Assembly: GCA_951812645.1 (NCBI GenBank)
Contig: CATOSM010000002.1
Span: forward strand, 62,001 to 126,000
Length of the DNA stretch: 64,000 bases
Reading direction: 5' to 3'
Source: an uncultured Candidatus Nitrosopumilus sp.
GTDB taxonomy: Archaea; Thermoproteota; Nitrososphaeria; Nitrososphaerales; Nitrosopumilaceae
Each line of letters opens with the position of its first letter. The first letter of the stretch is position 1. A program made the translations under genes and the position numbers. The notes below the pieces were generated by a model. That model was not told where the DNA came from. It saw only the letters and a list, made by a program, of their open reading frames with translations, and ran no database searches. Shown here piece by piece: positions 9,653 through 18,762 of the stretch.

Positions 9653-9728
9653 TATATCACAAAGTACCACTTTTAGGTATATTATGATATATATAACAAA
9701 ATACCACTTTATGGTAGGTTGTGATATA
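9653..9728. promoter_or_regulatory. Operator-like repeats of the second AbiE operon
   Basis: Two 26-nt direct repeats (9654-9679 and 9691-9716, 22 of 26 identical, 37-nt period) share the core ACCACTTTNNGGTA. The pair is bracketed by a perfect 10-bp inverted repeat, TATATCACAA (9653-9662) and TTGTGATATA (9719-9728). The block ends 2 nt before the antitoxin start codon and contains TATA-like sequence, so a bound repressor would occlude the promoter. AbiEi antitoxins are known to repress their own operon by binding promoter repeats. Confidence 0.7.
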
Positions 9729-9730
9729 AG

Positions 9731-10372
9731 ATGAAAACAAGCATAATAGTAGACAAACTGAGACTGGAAAAAAAAGAGTTTGTCACATCAGAGGAACTAA
9801 AGGAGTACTGCAAAGTATTCAAAATTGATCACAAATCAGCCATACATTATCTCACAAAAATGAAGTATCTAGTAAGGATATTCAGAGGCATATTCTATGT
9901 AAAGACTCTTGAAGAGTTTAAGCTTGGCACCACAAGTAAGTATAATCACCTAGAACTAGTCGCCAAGGGACTTGAGTCAAAGGGAGTAAAAAACTGGTAC
10001 TTTGGTTTGCATACTGCATTGAAGCTAAACAACATGACACATGAGTACTTTACTATTGATGAGGTGATTAGCGACACCATATTCCGGTCAAAACCAATCA
10101 ACATTGCAGGAAACAAGTTCAGGTTTGTGAAACTTTCTCCAGTGTTACTCAATTTTGGCATAAAGAAAGAAAAGATGTATCGTTACTCTGATCCTGAAAA
10201 AACTATTTTGGATTTTATCTATCTTTCAACATATGATGGTATGCCTGCGGAGAAGATCGTTATGGATGTAGCAGATTGGGCTGAAAATATTTCTAAAAAC
10301 AAAATAAGAGAATATTCTGCTAATTATCCAAAAACGGTTGCAAAGATTGCATCGGAGGTTGTTACCAAATGA
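9731..10372 (+). CDS. abiEi: AbiEi-family antitoxin
   Basis: A 213-residue protein: an N-terminal winged helix (about residues 5-60; VTSEELKEYCKVF, SAIHYLTKMKYLVRIFRGIFYV) followed by the AbiEi C-terminal antitoxin domain with the usual segments NWYFGLHTALKLNN, RFVKLSP and YSDPEKTILDFIYLSTYDG. It overlaps the downstream toxin by 4 nt (ATGA), the typical coupling. Paired operator-like repeats directly upstream suggest autoregulation. The architecture is canonical for AbiE toxin-antitoxin and abortive-infection systems. Confidence 0.85.
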   Translation: MKTSIIVDKLRLEKKEFVTSEELKEYCKVFKIDHKSAIHYLTKMKYLVRIFRGIFYVKTLEEFKLGTTSKYNHLELVAKGLESKGVKNWYFGLHTALKLNNMTHEYFTIDEVISDTIFRSKPINIAGNKFRFVKLSPVLLNFGIKKEKMYRYSDPEKTILDFIYLSTYDGMPAEKIVMDVADWAENISKNKIREYSANYPKTVAKIASEVVTK

Positions 10373-11301
10373 TCAATTTAGATTTTGTAACTCAGTTATC
10401 CTCAACACTCAGAATTGAAAGAACGCATATGGTAGAGAGGGATGTGATCCTCCACCAGATTCTAACTGACCTGTCAGATGACAAATTCTTTTCAAACAAC
10501 TTTCTCTTCAAGGGCGGAACATGTCTGATAAAACATCATCTAGGCTACTTTAGATTCTCCGAAGATGCAGATTTTACGTGGAAGGATCCATCAAGGTTCA
10601 AGGACAAAACTGCAAAGGAGATAAGAAAAGAATTATCATCAACCATAAACATGATAGGAAAAATTTTAGAACAGATTTCATCAACAAGAGGACTAGACTT
10701 CAAATGCTCAAAGGATAACACGGATTACGTAGAGCTTGGTGGAAGCAACAAAATGTGTACATTCAAAATGTGGTATTATTCGGTAGTTTTGAAGAAAAGG
10801 TTTTTCATAAAAATACAGATAAATTTTGTAGAAGAAATGTGCACAAAACCCAAGATGGGTCAACTAAAAAGTCTCGCTACTGGCAATAACGAAGAGCAAG
10901 CTCTATTCCCAGAATATTTGGAATATTCAAAAACTATTCCTTTTGATGTTTATGATATCAGAGAGATACTGAGTGAAAAGATTAGAGCATTGATTACAAG
11001 AAAGGGGGTCAAAGCAAGAGATTTTCTTGATGTTTTTTTCATTCAAAAAGATCTGGGCATCAAACCAACAGATGTTGAGAAATGTGTAATAAAAAAGACA
11101 AACCACGTCCTCAACCTCTATTCCAAATACAGAGAGAATCTGAAGGCAAAAGAGAAACTGGTAGAAAAAGGCACCATATTCGAATGGGGTGCAGAAAGAG
11201 AACTGTTACTAACAGAAATCAATGAGAAAGAATTTCAAAAATTTGTAAAGGAATTAACTGAATATCTTAAAGCATTAATCAAGAAATTTGTCTTATCTTA
11301 A
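10369..11301 (+). CDS. abiEii: AbiEii-family nucleotidyltransferase toxin
   Basis: A 310-residue protein with the AbiEii/DUF1814 signature: LFKGGTCLIKHHLG, then RFSEDADFTW (S-E-D-x-D metal-binding aspartates), and the later motif EKIRALITRKGVKARDFLDVFF, which matches E-K-l-x-A-l-x-x-R-x-x-x-R-D-l-x-D. AbiEii-type toxins add nucleotides to tRNA acceptor ends and block growth until neutralised by AbiEi. The length fits the family and all key residues are present, so this pair looks intact, unlike most of its neighbours. Confidence 0.88.
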   Translation: MINLDFVTQLSSTLRIERTHMVERDVILHQILTDLSDDKFFSNNFLFKGGTCLIKHHLGYFRFSEDADFTWKDPSRFKDKTAKEIRKELSSTINMIGKILEQISSTRGLDFKCSKDNTDYVELGGSNKMCTFKMWYYSVVLKKRFFIKIQINFVEEMCTKPKMGQLKSLATGNNEEQALFPEYLEYSKTIPFDVYDIREILSEKIRALITRKGVKARDFLDVFFIQKDLGIKPTDVEKCVIKKTNHVLNLYSKYRENLKAKEKLVEKGTIFEWGAERELLLTEINEKEFQKFVKELTEYLKALIKKFVLS

Positions 11302-11328
11302 AAAATGCAAGAATATACTTTGTGTCAT

Positions 11329-11353
11329 GATAATTCCCCGATAAGGAATTATC
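11329..11353. terminator. Hairpin between convergent genes
   Basis: GATAATTCC (11329-11337) and GGAATTATC (11345-11353) form a perfect 9-bp stem with a 7-nt loop, between the end of abiEii (plus) and the end of a surface-protein gene (minus). It may serve as a bidirectional terminator or 3' processing signal; it lacks a long T-tract. Confidence 0.4.
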
Positions 11354-11389
11354 GTTACATAAAATATACAGAATCATAACGCTGTGGCT

Positions 11390-12886
11390 CTAGTCAACAG
11401 TAGAAAGTCCCAGCCACCTGAGAATTCTGTTTGATTCCCTCCAGAGAATTATTCCTGCAATGAGCCCCAGTATGGCATACCAGATTATGTCAGATTCATC
11501 AAACTTGATGTTTTCTTCTTTTGATTCCATAGGATCCAAGGATATAGATGATCTTCCTCCCCAGATATTGTAGGCCTCCAATGTAACTGATTCATTGTTT
11601 GGAAGAACAATGCTGCAGCCAGTTTTGCATCTTCTTTCATACTCTTTTCCATCAACTAGTATCTGCTCGATTGGACCAAAGTTTTCGTCATGATTAATGA
11701 TTACTAGATTCTTGTTGTTCTCATCTCTTGTTACATTTAGAATGTTGTCCTGATCAAGATTTACAACAAACAGATGATTAGAGTAAAACTGGAATGTCTG
11801 GGCATCAAAGATATGAGACTTGGCAATCATCTGTAATTTCAATGTCATAAGGTGAGAGTGCTCCAAACCCAAAGTTTAGTGGTATGTCAAGCTCATCCTC
11901 GTATGGACTTTCAAAAGCAGAATTGTTTCCAAATGTATGGTTTGAATTTGAAAAAAATGTTTCTGTATAGTTTGGAAACCATGTTGATGTGAGACTTGAC
12001 TTCAAGTTAACATACCCTGTTCCATTCTTTTGGTTTACATCTTTTTCATACATGTCATCAAGTGTAATGTCAGAAAATCCTACATCTTGTGTATCATGAA
12101 ATATCTTTTTGCAGACATAGTCTTGAGTATATTCAGATCCTTTTTCAAATTGAGGACTCATCACAATTGATACAGGTATCTGGTTTCTCTGTCCTTCTGA
12201 ATCAGTTACAATTACTTTAACTGATGTGTGAAATTTTACTCTTGGATAGACATAGTCATATTCAGTTACGTTTGAAATCTCTTTTCCTCCAAAGTGTACT
12301 GATTGCAATGAATTGTCTATTGTTACATCATGGGATCTTTCCTTTAGCATAGTTCTTAGAATTGGATAGCTGAATATTATTTTGCCATAACCAGATTTTA
12401 CAAACATTGCAGAATCTTTTTTGTTGCTTGCAGTATTTTCTTGTTCAGCTTGAAAAGAACTTGAATCAAAAGTTACTTCTTTGTTGCATCTGTCCTCAAG
12501 TCTTTGCAATATTATGGATTCGGCAGAGTTCCAGGTCATGGTTTCATTGAGAAATATTTTGTTGACAGGATCAAATGCATACCCTGAATAATCAAATCCG
12601 TTTAGCTTGCTTCGTCTAAGTTCATGAATGCCTGAAGGATCATCAGGTCCACCACCTTGTGAGCCAAAATAATGAAGTGCTACTGCAGGCCTGTTTCCAT
12701 ATGCCCACCAGTGATTGTCCTCTAGCATGTTGTAGGGATAATTCTGGCATACAGGGTCATATCGTACCAGCAAGGCATCCGTAGAGCCTGATGTGGTATT
12801 GAGGTATCTTTCAATATTGAATAGGTCAATTCTATATTGGAAGGAGTGAGCTCCAAGGTCCTTTTCTGATGTGCCGTTGTATATCC
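11390..12886 (-). pseudogene. C-terminally anchored surface protein, frameshifted and 5'-truncated
   Basis: Two overlapping minus-strand frames make one protein. The first runs from the IS-C boundary (WIYNGTSEKDLGAHSFQYR) to DIEITDDCQVSYL, ending at 11805. The second continues from about 11820 as FDAQTFQFYSNHLFV to 11390 and ends in a membrane anchor (IIWYAILGLIAGIILW) and a short basic tail. The extracellular part has several N-glycosylation-type sequons. IS-C removed the 5' end, so no native start remains; the apparent ATG is in the IS end. Confidence 0.7.
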
Positions 12887-13757
12887 AACTCATCTTAAGA
12901 CTAGCCCTTTGGACAGTATTTGATGATCATTTGGATCCATGAACTGTTAGTTTCCAAACCGTACATGAAATTCACCTAGATGACAGACAAACAACGGGGC
13001 ATGATGGAACCGTTGTTGCCAAAACCTGCCGCGACAGGACGTCCAAGAAGCAATGACAGAATGGTTTTAAATGGAATCATCTACGTGCCGGTTTCCGGAT
13101 GCAGGTGGAGTGAGATGCCAAAGACATACGGCGATGACTCAACTGCCAACCTAAGGCTAAGAAAATGGCAGGAGTTTGGCATATGGGAAAAGATTTTGGG
13201 ACGTGCAATCAAATCCGCACACAGACAGGGAAAAATCAACCTGCAAAAAATATCGATTGATTCATCGTCAATTCCCTCTAAAAAAGGGGCGACGTGATCG
13301 GATTTGACGGATTCAAGAGAGTTACAGGCACGAAATTACATGTTGCAGTAGACGGTACCGGCCTGCCAGTATCAACTGTGATGAGTCCTGCAGACATTCA
13401 CGACAGTACGAAATTTGTAGATGTGATGGAATCAATTTCAGATTTTGCAGATGATTCCATGATGGAATAGTTTCAGTCTATGCAGACAAGGGATACGATT
13501 CAAAGTCAATCCGCAGTTATGCAAGATCAAGAAACATCATTCCGTGTATTCCCTTTAGAAAAAACAGCAGGACGGCAGATGATGATACGTACAAGGACAG
13601 TTACGACAGGACAAGGTTTGTAGTGGAACGGTTCTTTGCCTGGCTGAAAAATGGGTTTCACAGAACAGGAATCAGATGTGAAAGAAACGCGGCAAACTAT
13701 CTCGGGCTGGTTAACATTGCGTCATTTTTGATGTATTGCAGGGTTTTAAGATGAGTT
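12887..13757 (+). mobile_element. IS-C: IS5-family insertion sequence, type 1
   Basis: An 871-bp element with ends AACTCATCTTAAGAC (left) and the complement of AACTCATCTTAAAAC (right). Its flanks are two unrelated truncated genes: a surface protein missing its 5' end (left) and a J-domain protein missing its 3' end (right). That is not a simple insertion; deletion or recombination with another copy has probably occurred here. Confidence 0.9.
12965..13754 (+). pseudogene. IS5-family transposase, type 1, broken
   Basis: ATG AAA TTC ACC is followed by TAG (12977-12979) at codon 5. Downstream coding resumes (MTDKQRGMMEPLLPKP) to the A6G4 shift site (13280-13289) and in the -1 frame through HVAVDGTGLP. 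A deletion near 13469 (ATGGAATAG, where IS-A has ATGGAACAGATAG) breaks the frame again before YADKGYD. Inactive. Confidence 0.87.
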
Positions 13758-14125
13758 GATAGTAATCCTGTTGAGTTTTCAGTATCTGAGGCATTTTTCC
13801 AGATTGAAATAGCCTCATCATATGATGTAGCGTCATCATACTGCAAATAATCAAATGCATTCTCATCTACAGTATCAGAAATGTTAAACCAGAAAAAATA
13901 TTCATTTAGATTGTTCTTAATATTTTGGAGTCTTTTTAATGCGTCATTTACAGATTCTTCAGTTCTAAATTTATCCGGCAAATGAATATCCAAATCATAT
14001 TCTGGATAATCATCAATTTTTAGCCTGTTGATTATCTCTTTGGATCTTTTTAAGATATCTTTTTGACTAGCACTGCTATCTAATCCAAGAATACGATATG
14101 CATTATTTGCTATTAAATTTGACAT
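13758..14125 (-). pseudogene. J-domain-like protein, 3'-truncated by IS-C
   Basis: The ORF starts MSNLIANNAYRILGLDSSAS; residues about 8-75 look like a divergent J domain (AYRILGLDSSASQKDILKRS, then a long helix). The usual HPD tripeptide is not seen. Native sequence ends at STGLLS where IS-C begins; the rest of the ORF (THLKTLQYIKNDA) is antisense IS. Its ATG is 6 nt downstream of the Hsp70-like gene stop on the same strand, so the two were an operon. It would supply the co-chaperone partner. Confidence 0.6.
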
Positions 14126-14131
14126 CTAATT

Positions 14132-16640
14132 TCACTTGGTAAGACCTGAATGAGTATCCTGGTGATCTTTAGAAGGCAATAGGTTATTCAATTCTACTGC
14201 CCATCGTTTTAATTCATCAATATCTTCTGCTTCAATAGCTGCAATTCCTTTTGCAATACAATATTATGCCTCTTGTTCATTGGTAAAGTTTCCATTTTCT
14301 CCAACACTTACAATATATCTAAAATAGTCAACACAGTAACCTAAATTTGAAAATAGAATTTTACTTTCCAAGTTATCCAGTTGTTCATTTATCCGAATCA
14401 TCATGACTTTATTTTCAGATTTAATTGCCATTTCACTATCTGATTGTATGCTCTCAAATTGTTTTGTTATGTCATCTAACTCTTCAGGGTTTGCATATTC
14501 TTGAATTATTTTTTGAAGACTTTCAACTCGTGAATTATATTCTTTAATTAATTTAGAGATGGCTTTTTCTTCATCATTTTTATCTAATAAAATTTTGAGA
14601 TCTTTTAATTGCTTCTCAGCTTTACGTTGCTCATCTTCATCAGTACTTACAGCGCATTTTTCCACTGAAGCAATAATATCATCAATTTTTTTACTTTCCT
14701 CAACAGTGCAATTATCAATAGTTTCTTTTGCTCTACATCTTTGAGATTCTAATTCAGATGATATTGCTTCTGGATCTATCACTTCATCTTTTTCTGTTTT
14801 ACGTGCATTGAGTGTCATATCTATTAAAGGGATATATGCAGTAACAAAGACTTCTCTGGACTCATTATACTCTATAGTTAATTCAACTGGCGTTCCTTCA
14901 GGTAGATCATAAGGTAAATCTTTTCCTTTGATTCCCAATTTACATAGGAATGTATTTCTGTCTGGAATTTCAGATTCTCCTTCAACAATATCAATATCAA
15001 TATCCAGTGAAGAATCTTCTCCTTTTTTGAGTATTCGTGATGTTTTGTAAATATCTAGTGTCTTTTTCAAGGGAAGAATGGATCCTTTTTCAAGAATATT
15101 TTCACAAACATCTTTAATAATATTAGATGAAATATCTCTTTTAGAAATGACTACATTAATTGAGTGAGGTATTGGGGCTCTAGAAACTGAAAGTCCATGA
15201 ATAATTGAGAATGAATCTGTAGAAATTTTAACAGGGTTTCCTTTCTGATCAAACACATAAACCCAGAATAAGTTTTGTTTGTTTGGTTCTATATTGATTG
15301 TATAATAGAATTTTCCTTGTTTGATTTTTGTTTTAGCTCCTGTAAACGTACCGCTATCTGATTGAATTTGAATGTAGTATTGATCTGATTCATTAAGACC
15401 TTCGATAATTCCAGTTACTGATTCTTCAGTATCAGAGGTTAATGAAGAATAATTTAGTGATATTATTTACTCCTTTGAGATCTTTTGTCTTATTTGATAA
15501 AAATTCTTTTGGAATTTCTTTACTCATCGCAAATATGCAAGCACCGTGTGCTACAACTGTTAATGGATCTACTGTTGAATCAACTTGTATCTTTAGATCA
15601 TTTTCAAGTCTTTCTTTTAGCTATGACATTTGTGTAGGTCCACCAACCAGAATTAGTTTTTTTACTGACTCTGTTTTCATTCCAGATTCTTTCAATGTGT
15701 CTTTTGTTAATTCAATAGTTCGATCTATTGTAGGTTTGATTAATTTTTCAAGTTCTGAACGCGATATATCGATTGAGAATGATATTTCTTCTCCAGAGTC
15801 ATCTTTACCAATATCCTCAATTTCGATTGTTGTTTTATCATATTGAGATAATTCAATTTTTGCTAATTCAGCACTGTATTTTAGATGTGAGAAAATATTT
15901 TGATATTTTGTATTCTTTCTTGTGAAATTTGTGAGTTGGTGTTTTTCTAAAATTTTGGGTACAATTATGGTATCCACTATATCCCAATCAATGTTTTTTC
16001 CACCTAGAAAATTATCTCCATTATGACCAAGTACAGAAAGTATTCCATCTTTGGAAGATATGAGAGCAATATCAAATGTGCCGCCTCCAAAATCATATAT
16101 CAACCAATTTTCATTTTTAGCATTCTGAAAACCATATGATACTGCAGCCGCAATAGGCTCTTGCAACAAGACTACATGTTTGAATCCTGCTAGATTTCCT
16201 GCCTTCTTAGTTGCCTCTGATTGTAAGACAGAAAATGCAGCAGGTATTGTAATTACAGCTGCAGTAGTATCAAAATCAGGATACTTTCTAAGAATATCTT
16301 CTTTAAGTTCCTTGAGAATTTCAGACGAAATTTCTTCGGGAGTCATTTTTGTTTTAGCTCTTTCAAAAAACACAGTTTCAGGTGTACCCATCAATCTTTT
16401 TATTTCGGCTTTGAAATTTTTATCTTCATTTTTTGAACCATACTTGTACAGGTATTCATATGCCTTTTGCCCAACTATTTTATTTCCTGTTTTATTAAAA
16501 CCAAAAACTGAAGAAGTGTATCCTACTCCACCAGGTTTTTTTATGATTTCTATCTTCCCGTTAACATTTACAGCAACAGATGAATTTGTAGTTCCTAAAT
16601 CTATACCAATTGTAATAGTAGATCTATCCATTTTACTCAT
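14132..16640 (-). pseudogene. Hsp70 (DnaK-like) chaperone, broken
   Basis: The N-terminal ATPase domain is clear: GIDLGTTNSSVAV, YDFGGGTFDIALIS and LILVGGPTQMS. TAG at 15621-15623 interrupts it, after which the same frame continues LKERLENDLKIQVDSTVDP and VVAHGACIFAMSKE until about 15460. The frame then shifts to ISLNYSSLTSDTEESV and the substrate-binding-like part (14264-15256). A TAA at 14264-14266 is followed in frame by 43 more sensible codons to TGA 14132-14134. Repaired, the protein would be about 835 residues, longer than housekeeping DnaK and with a divergent C-terminal half, so it is likely a specialised Hsp70. Three lesions make this a pseudogene. Confidence 0.8.
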
Positions 16641-16849
16641 GTATAAGATCCCTGCTATTCTTTTCTAAAATTATTACTTTACCCTTGTGAACCACTTGGT
16701 TTTTGTGTAGGATTGTTGGCTCTTTTGTTTCTTTAATTATAGATTCTAAAATATCTGAAGATTTCTCTACAGCAAGAATATCTAGATTTATTCCTTCATT
16801 AAATTTTTGATTAGTATGATCAACTATCTCAATATCATTTTTGTCCAAG
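16633..16849 (-). pseudogene. Fragment upstream of Hsp70, possibly GrpE-like C-terminus
   Basis: About 71 residues, cut at its 5' end by IS-D; the apparent TTG start is 2 nt from the element. It overlaps the Hsp70-like start by 8 nt, so it was translationally coupled. The order (acidic stretch, SSDILESIIKETKEP, then VVHKGKVIILEKN) loosely resembles the C-terminal beta domain of GrpE nucleotide-exchange factors, which would complete a chaperone trio with the Hsp70 and J-domain genes. That identification is weak inference. Confidence 0.35.
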
Positions 16850-16852
16850 AAC

Positions 16853-17331
16853 TTATCCTAAAACCCTCCAATGCATCATGACGCATGCCAGATACACAAA
16901 TCCAAGACAGTTGTCACAGTTCCCTTCGTATCTGACTGCCGTCCCGTAAAGTCCGCACTTGAGCCAGGCAAAGAACCGCTCTACGACAAACCCTGTCTTG
17001 CCATGATGTCTTTGATTCCTGTTTTGTGCAACGTTCCTTGAGTTCTTTTTGTATGGAATGCAACAGTCAATCCCATGGCATTCCAGATAGTTTCTGACGT
17101 ATGCCGCATCGTATCCCCTGTCGGCATACGCTGAGATGATCTGCCGCATCAAACCGTCATCTACAAGTTCTGAGATGTCTTCTGACACATCGATGAATTT
17201 TGTACTGTCATGGACATTTGCAGGGCTGGCCCTGATTGGGATTGGCAGTCCTGCCCCGTCTACTGCAACGTGTATTTTTGTGCCCAGGATCTTCCTGAAC
17301 CCGTCATATCCTGTTTTGTCCCCCCTTTTTT
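16853..17331 (-). CDS. IS-D transposase ORFB (catalytic half, reached by -1 frameshift)
   Basis: From the A6 run (T6 at 17326-17331 on the plus strand) the -1 frame is open without interruption: RGDKTGYDGFRKILGTKIHV, then AVDGAGLPIP (first Asp), YADRGYDAAY (second Asp), FVVERFFAWLK (Glu) and the end VMMHWRVLG. A conventional start inside (ATG of MSEDISEL at 17186-17188) would lose the first catalytic Asp, so expression presumably needs the frameshift. The fused ORFA-ORFB product would be about 270-280 residues, normal for IS5-family DDE transposases. Confidence 0.8.
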
Positions 17332-17646
17332 GGCGGCAATTGACGATGAATCAATCGATATTTTTTGCAGGTTGATTTTTCCCTGTCTGTGTGCGGATTT
17401 GATTGCACGCCCCAAAATCTTTTTCCATATGCCAAACTCCTGCCATTTTCTTAGCCTTAGGTTGGCAGTCGAGTCATCACCGTATGTCTTTGGCATCTCA
17501 CTCCACCTGCATCCGGAAACCGGCACGCAGATGATTCCATTTAAAACCATCCGGTCATTGCTTCTTGGACGTCCTGTGGCGGCAGGTTTTGGTAGCAACG
17601 GCTCTATCATGTCCCATTGTCTGTCCGTTATTTCGGTGAATTTCAT
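17260..17646 (-). CDS. IS-D transposase ORFA
   Basis: An intact N-terminal half (128 residues from MKFTEITDRQWDMIEPLLPK) with the DUF4096-type helix-turn-helix region found in IS5 transposases (GRPRSNDR, SGCRWSEMPKTYG). In frame 0 it runs past the A6G6 site and stops after GRSWAQKYTLQ. Alone it would be a DNA-binding fragment that could act as a transposition inhibitor, as in other two-ORF IS elements. Confidence 0.8.
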   Translation of the reverse strand: MKFTEITDRQWDMIEPLLPKPAATGRPRSNDRMVLNGIICVPVSGCRWSEMPKTYGDDSTANLRLRKWQEFGIWKKILGRAIKSAHRQGKINLQKISIDSSSIAAKKGGTKQDMTGSGRSWAQKYTLQ

Positions 17647-17733
17647 GTATAGTTTGGAAACTAATGGTTCATGGATCCAAATGATCATCAAATATTGTCC
17701 AAATGGTTAGTTTTAAGACGAGTTGATGATATA

Positions 17734-18261
17734 ATGATCTTAGACCAAGAACTGATTCTAAAATCATACGAGACTGAAGAAGATAAAGGTCATTCCAGTA
17801 CACATCTTTCTGAAACAGAGTCTCAAGTTTTAGCATTGTTGGGAGACTCTTCTTCTACTGCTCAAAACATTACGAGTCAGATGCCTGTATCAACAAATAC
17901 AATACTGCAGACAATGAATAGTCTGCAACAAAAGCATCTAGTTGTTTCTGGCTATTCTGAAACAAAAACAAAAAAGACTGATCTAAAACACAATGCAATA
18001 ATCAAAAGAGCAAATAAAAAGAAATACTATGAACTTACCACACAGGCAAAAGAAATTCTGCAAGATGATGATGAAAAACCAGAATCACAAAACGAAAACA
18101 AGTATGATTATCTTCCTGAGCAAAGCGATGATGTTCTTTTAGAGCATCTGAGAGATCCCAGCTACGAAGAAAAACAAAATGTTATTCTGATACTTGAGAA
18201 CCGAGGATATCGAGTTTCAATCAAAAACAACAAAGTAAAACTGTACAAAAAAAGATCTTAA
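17734..18261 (+). CDS. Winged-helix (MarR-like) regulator, hypothetical
   Basis: About 175 residues from ATG 17734. This start is chosen because the ORF upstream of it is IS-D sequence. Residues about 25-70 form a winged helix (ESQVLALLGDSSSTAQNITS, TNTILQTMNSLQQKHLVV), followed by a charged linker and a C-terminal segment (DVLLEHLRDPSYEEKQNVI, then GYRVSIKNNKVKLYKK). It starts only 10 nt from the IS-D end, so its promoter may lie within or beyond the element. Target unknown. Confidence 0.55.
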   Translation: MILDQELILKSYETEEDKGHSSTHLSETESQVLALLGDSSSTAQNITSQMPVSTNTILQTMNSLQQKHLVVSGYSETKTKKTDLKHNAIIKRANKKKYYELTTQAKEILQDDDEKPESQNENKYDYLPEQSDDVLLEHLRDPSYEEKQNVILILENRGYRVSIKNNKVKLYKKRS

Positions 18262-18312
18262 CACAACAAAAAGTACATTCATTGTGTTTGTATCAAAGAA
18301 TGATGACAATAA

Positions 18313-18380
18313 CAGTCAAGGGATTTGGAATTAAGACGAGGACAATAGCGGGGAGCTTGTCCTTGTGTCACCCTTGACTG
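18313..18380. ncRNA. Candidate structured RNA, nested stems
   Basis: CAGTCAAGGG (18313-18322) pairs perfectly with CCCTTGACTG (18371-18380). Inside it AGGACAA (18339-18345) pairs with TTGTCCT (18357-18363). The 10-bp outer and 7-bp inner stems are separated by an asymmetric internal loop (16 and 7 nt), an H/ACA-like or riboswitch-like shape, but no ACA box is at the expected place. It sits in the 177 nt between the regulator at 17734 and a tiny ORF, near the integrase. No gene is seen in 18262-18438. Confidence 0.45.
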
Positions 18381-18438
18381 ATCCGATCGATCTAACTATG
18401 ATATTTAGCCTTTATTCTAAACTGAAATCTTTTCTTGT

Positions 18439-18552
18439 ATGGGACATGAAGAACTTGTTTCCATACCAAAGAAAGAGCAAACACAATCCATAGAGGATTA
18501 CATAAAACTGTTAAAACGATTGTTTGAAAAACTTGGAAAAAAACAAAATTGA
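18439..18552 (+). CDS. 37-residue hypothetical protein
   Basis: ATG 18439 to TGA 18550-18552; acidic start (GHEELVSIPKKE) and an amphipathic basic helix (YIKLLKRLFEKLGKK). No family is recognised. It is plausible as a small island-encoded protein but short enough to be chance. Confidence 0.35.
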   Translation: MGHEELVSIPKKEQTQSIEDYIKLLKRLFEKLGKKQN

Positions 18553-18651
18553 TAAGAACTCTACTTTTCTATCAGAATCTACATAATTTCTTTTAAATTT
18601 TAAAAAACTCCGACTTGTTTTGCTTTTTATTTTTTGTCACTATGTAATGGT

Positions 18652-18762
18652 ATGAATAGATCATCTGATTTGCTAGAACAAATCCAGAAAAACAACAAGG
18701 AGATACAAAAGGAGCTTGACAGCATAAAAAAGATCATAAAAAAACCAAGTAAACAAAACTGA
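18652..18762 (+). CDS. 36-residue coiled-coil peptide
   Basis: ATG 18652 to TGA 18760-18762, almost entirely one charged helix (LLEQIQKNNKEIQKELDSIK) with a heptad pattern, ending in a basic tail. Its stop abuts the integrase stop (convergent). No family is recognised. Confidence 0.35.
   Translation: MNRSSDLLEQIQKNNKEIQKELDSIKKIIKKPSKQN

Larger units (their letters stand above)
16850..17724 (-). mobile_element. IS-D: IS5-family insertion sequence, type1/type2 chimera, apparently intact
   Basis: An 875-bp element, minus orientation. The transposase 5' half and its outer end (complement ...TTAGTTTTAAGACGAGTT) are type 1, while the 3' half and the other end (AACTTATCCTAAAACCC) are type 2. The switch falls in a roughly 60-bp tract, nearly identical in both types, that encodes KSAHRQGKINLQKISIDSSS. 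Both ORFs are free of lesions other than the conserved frameshift site, so this copy could be active. Confidence 0.9.

Noticed and set aside
5067-15623. The in-frame TAG codons at 5067 and 15621 might be pyrrolysine or read-through sites
   Set aside because: Two other genes in the same region are broken by TAA, frameshifts also occur, no pyrrolysine genes are in the window, and thaumarchaea are not known to use it. Decay is simpler.
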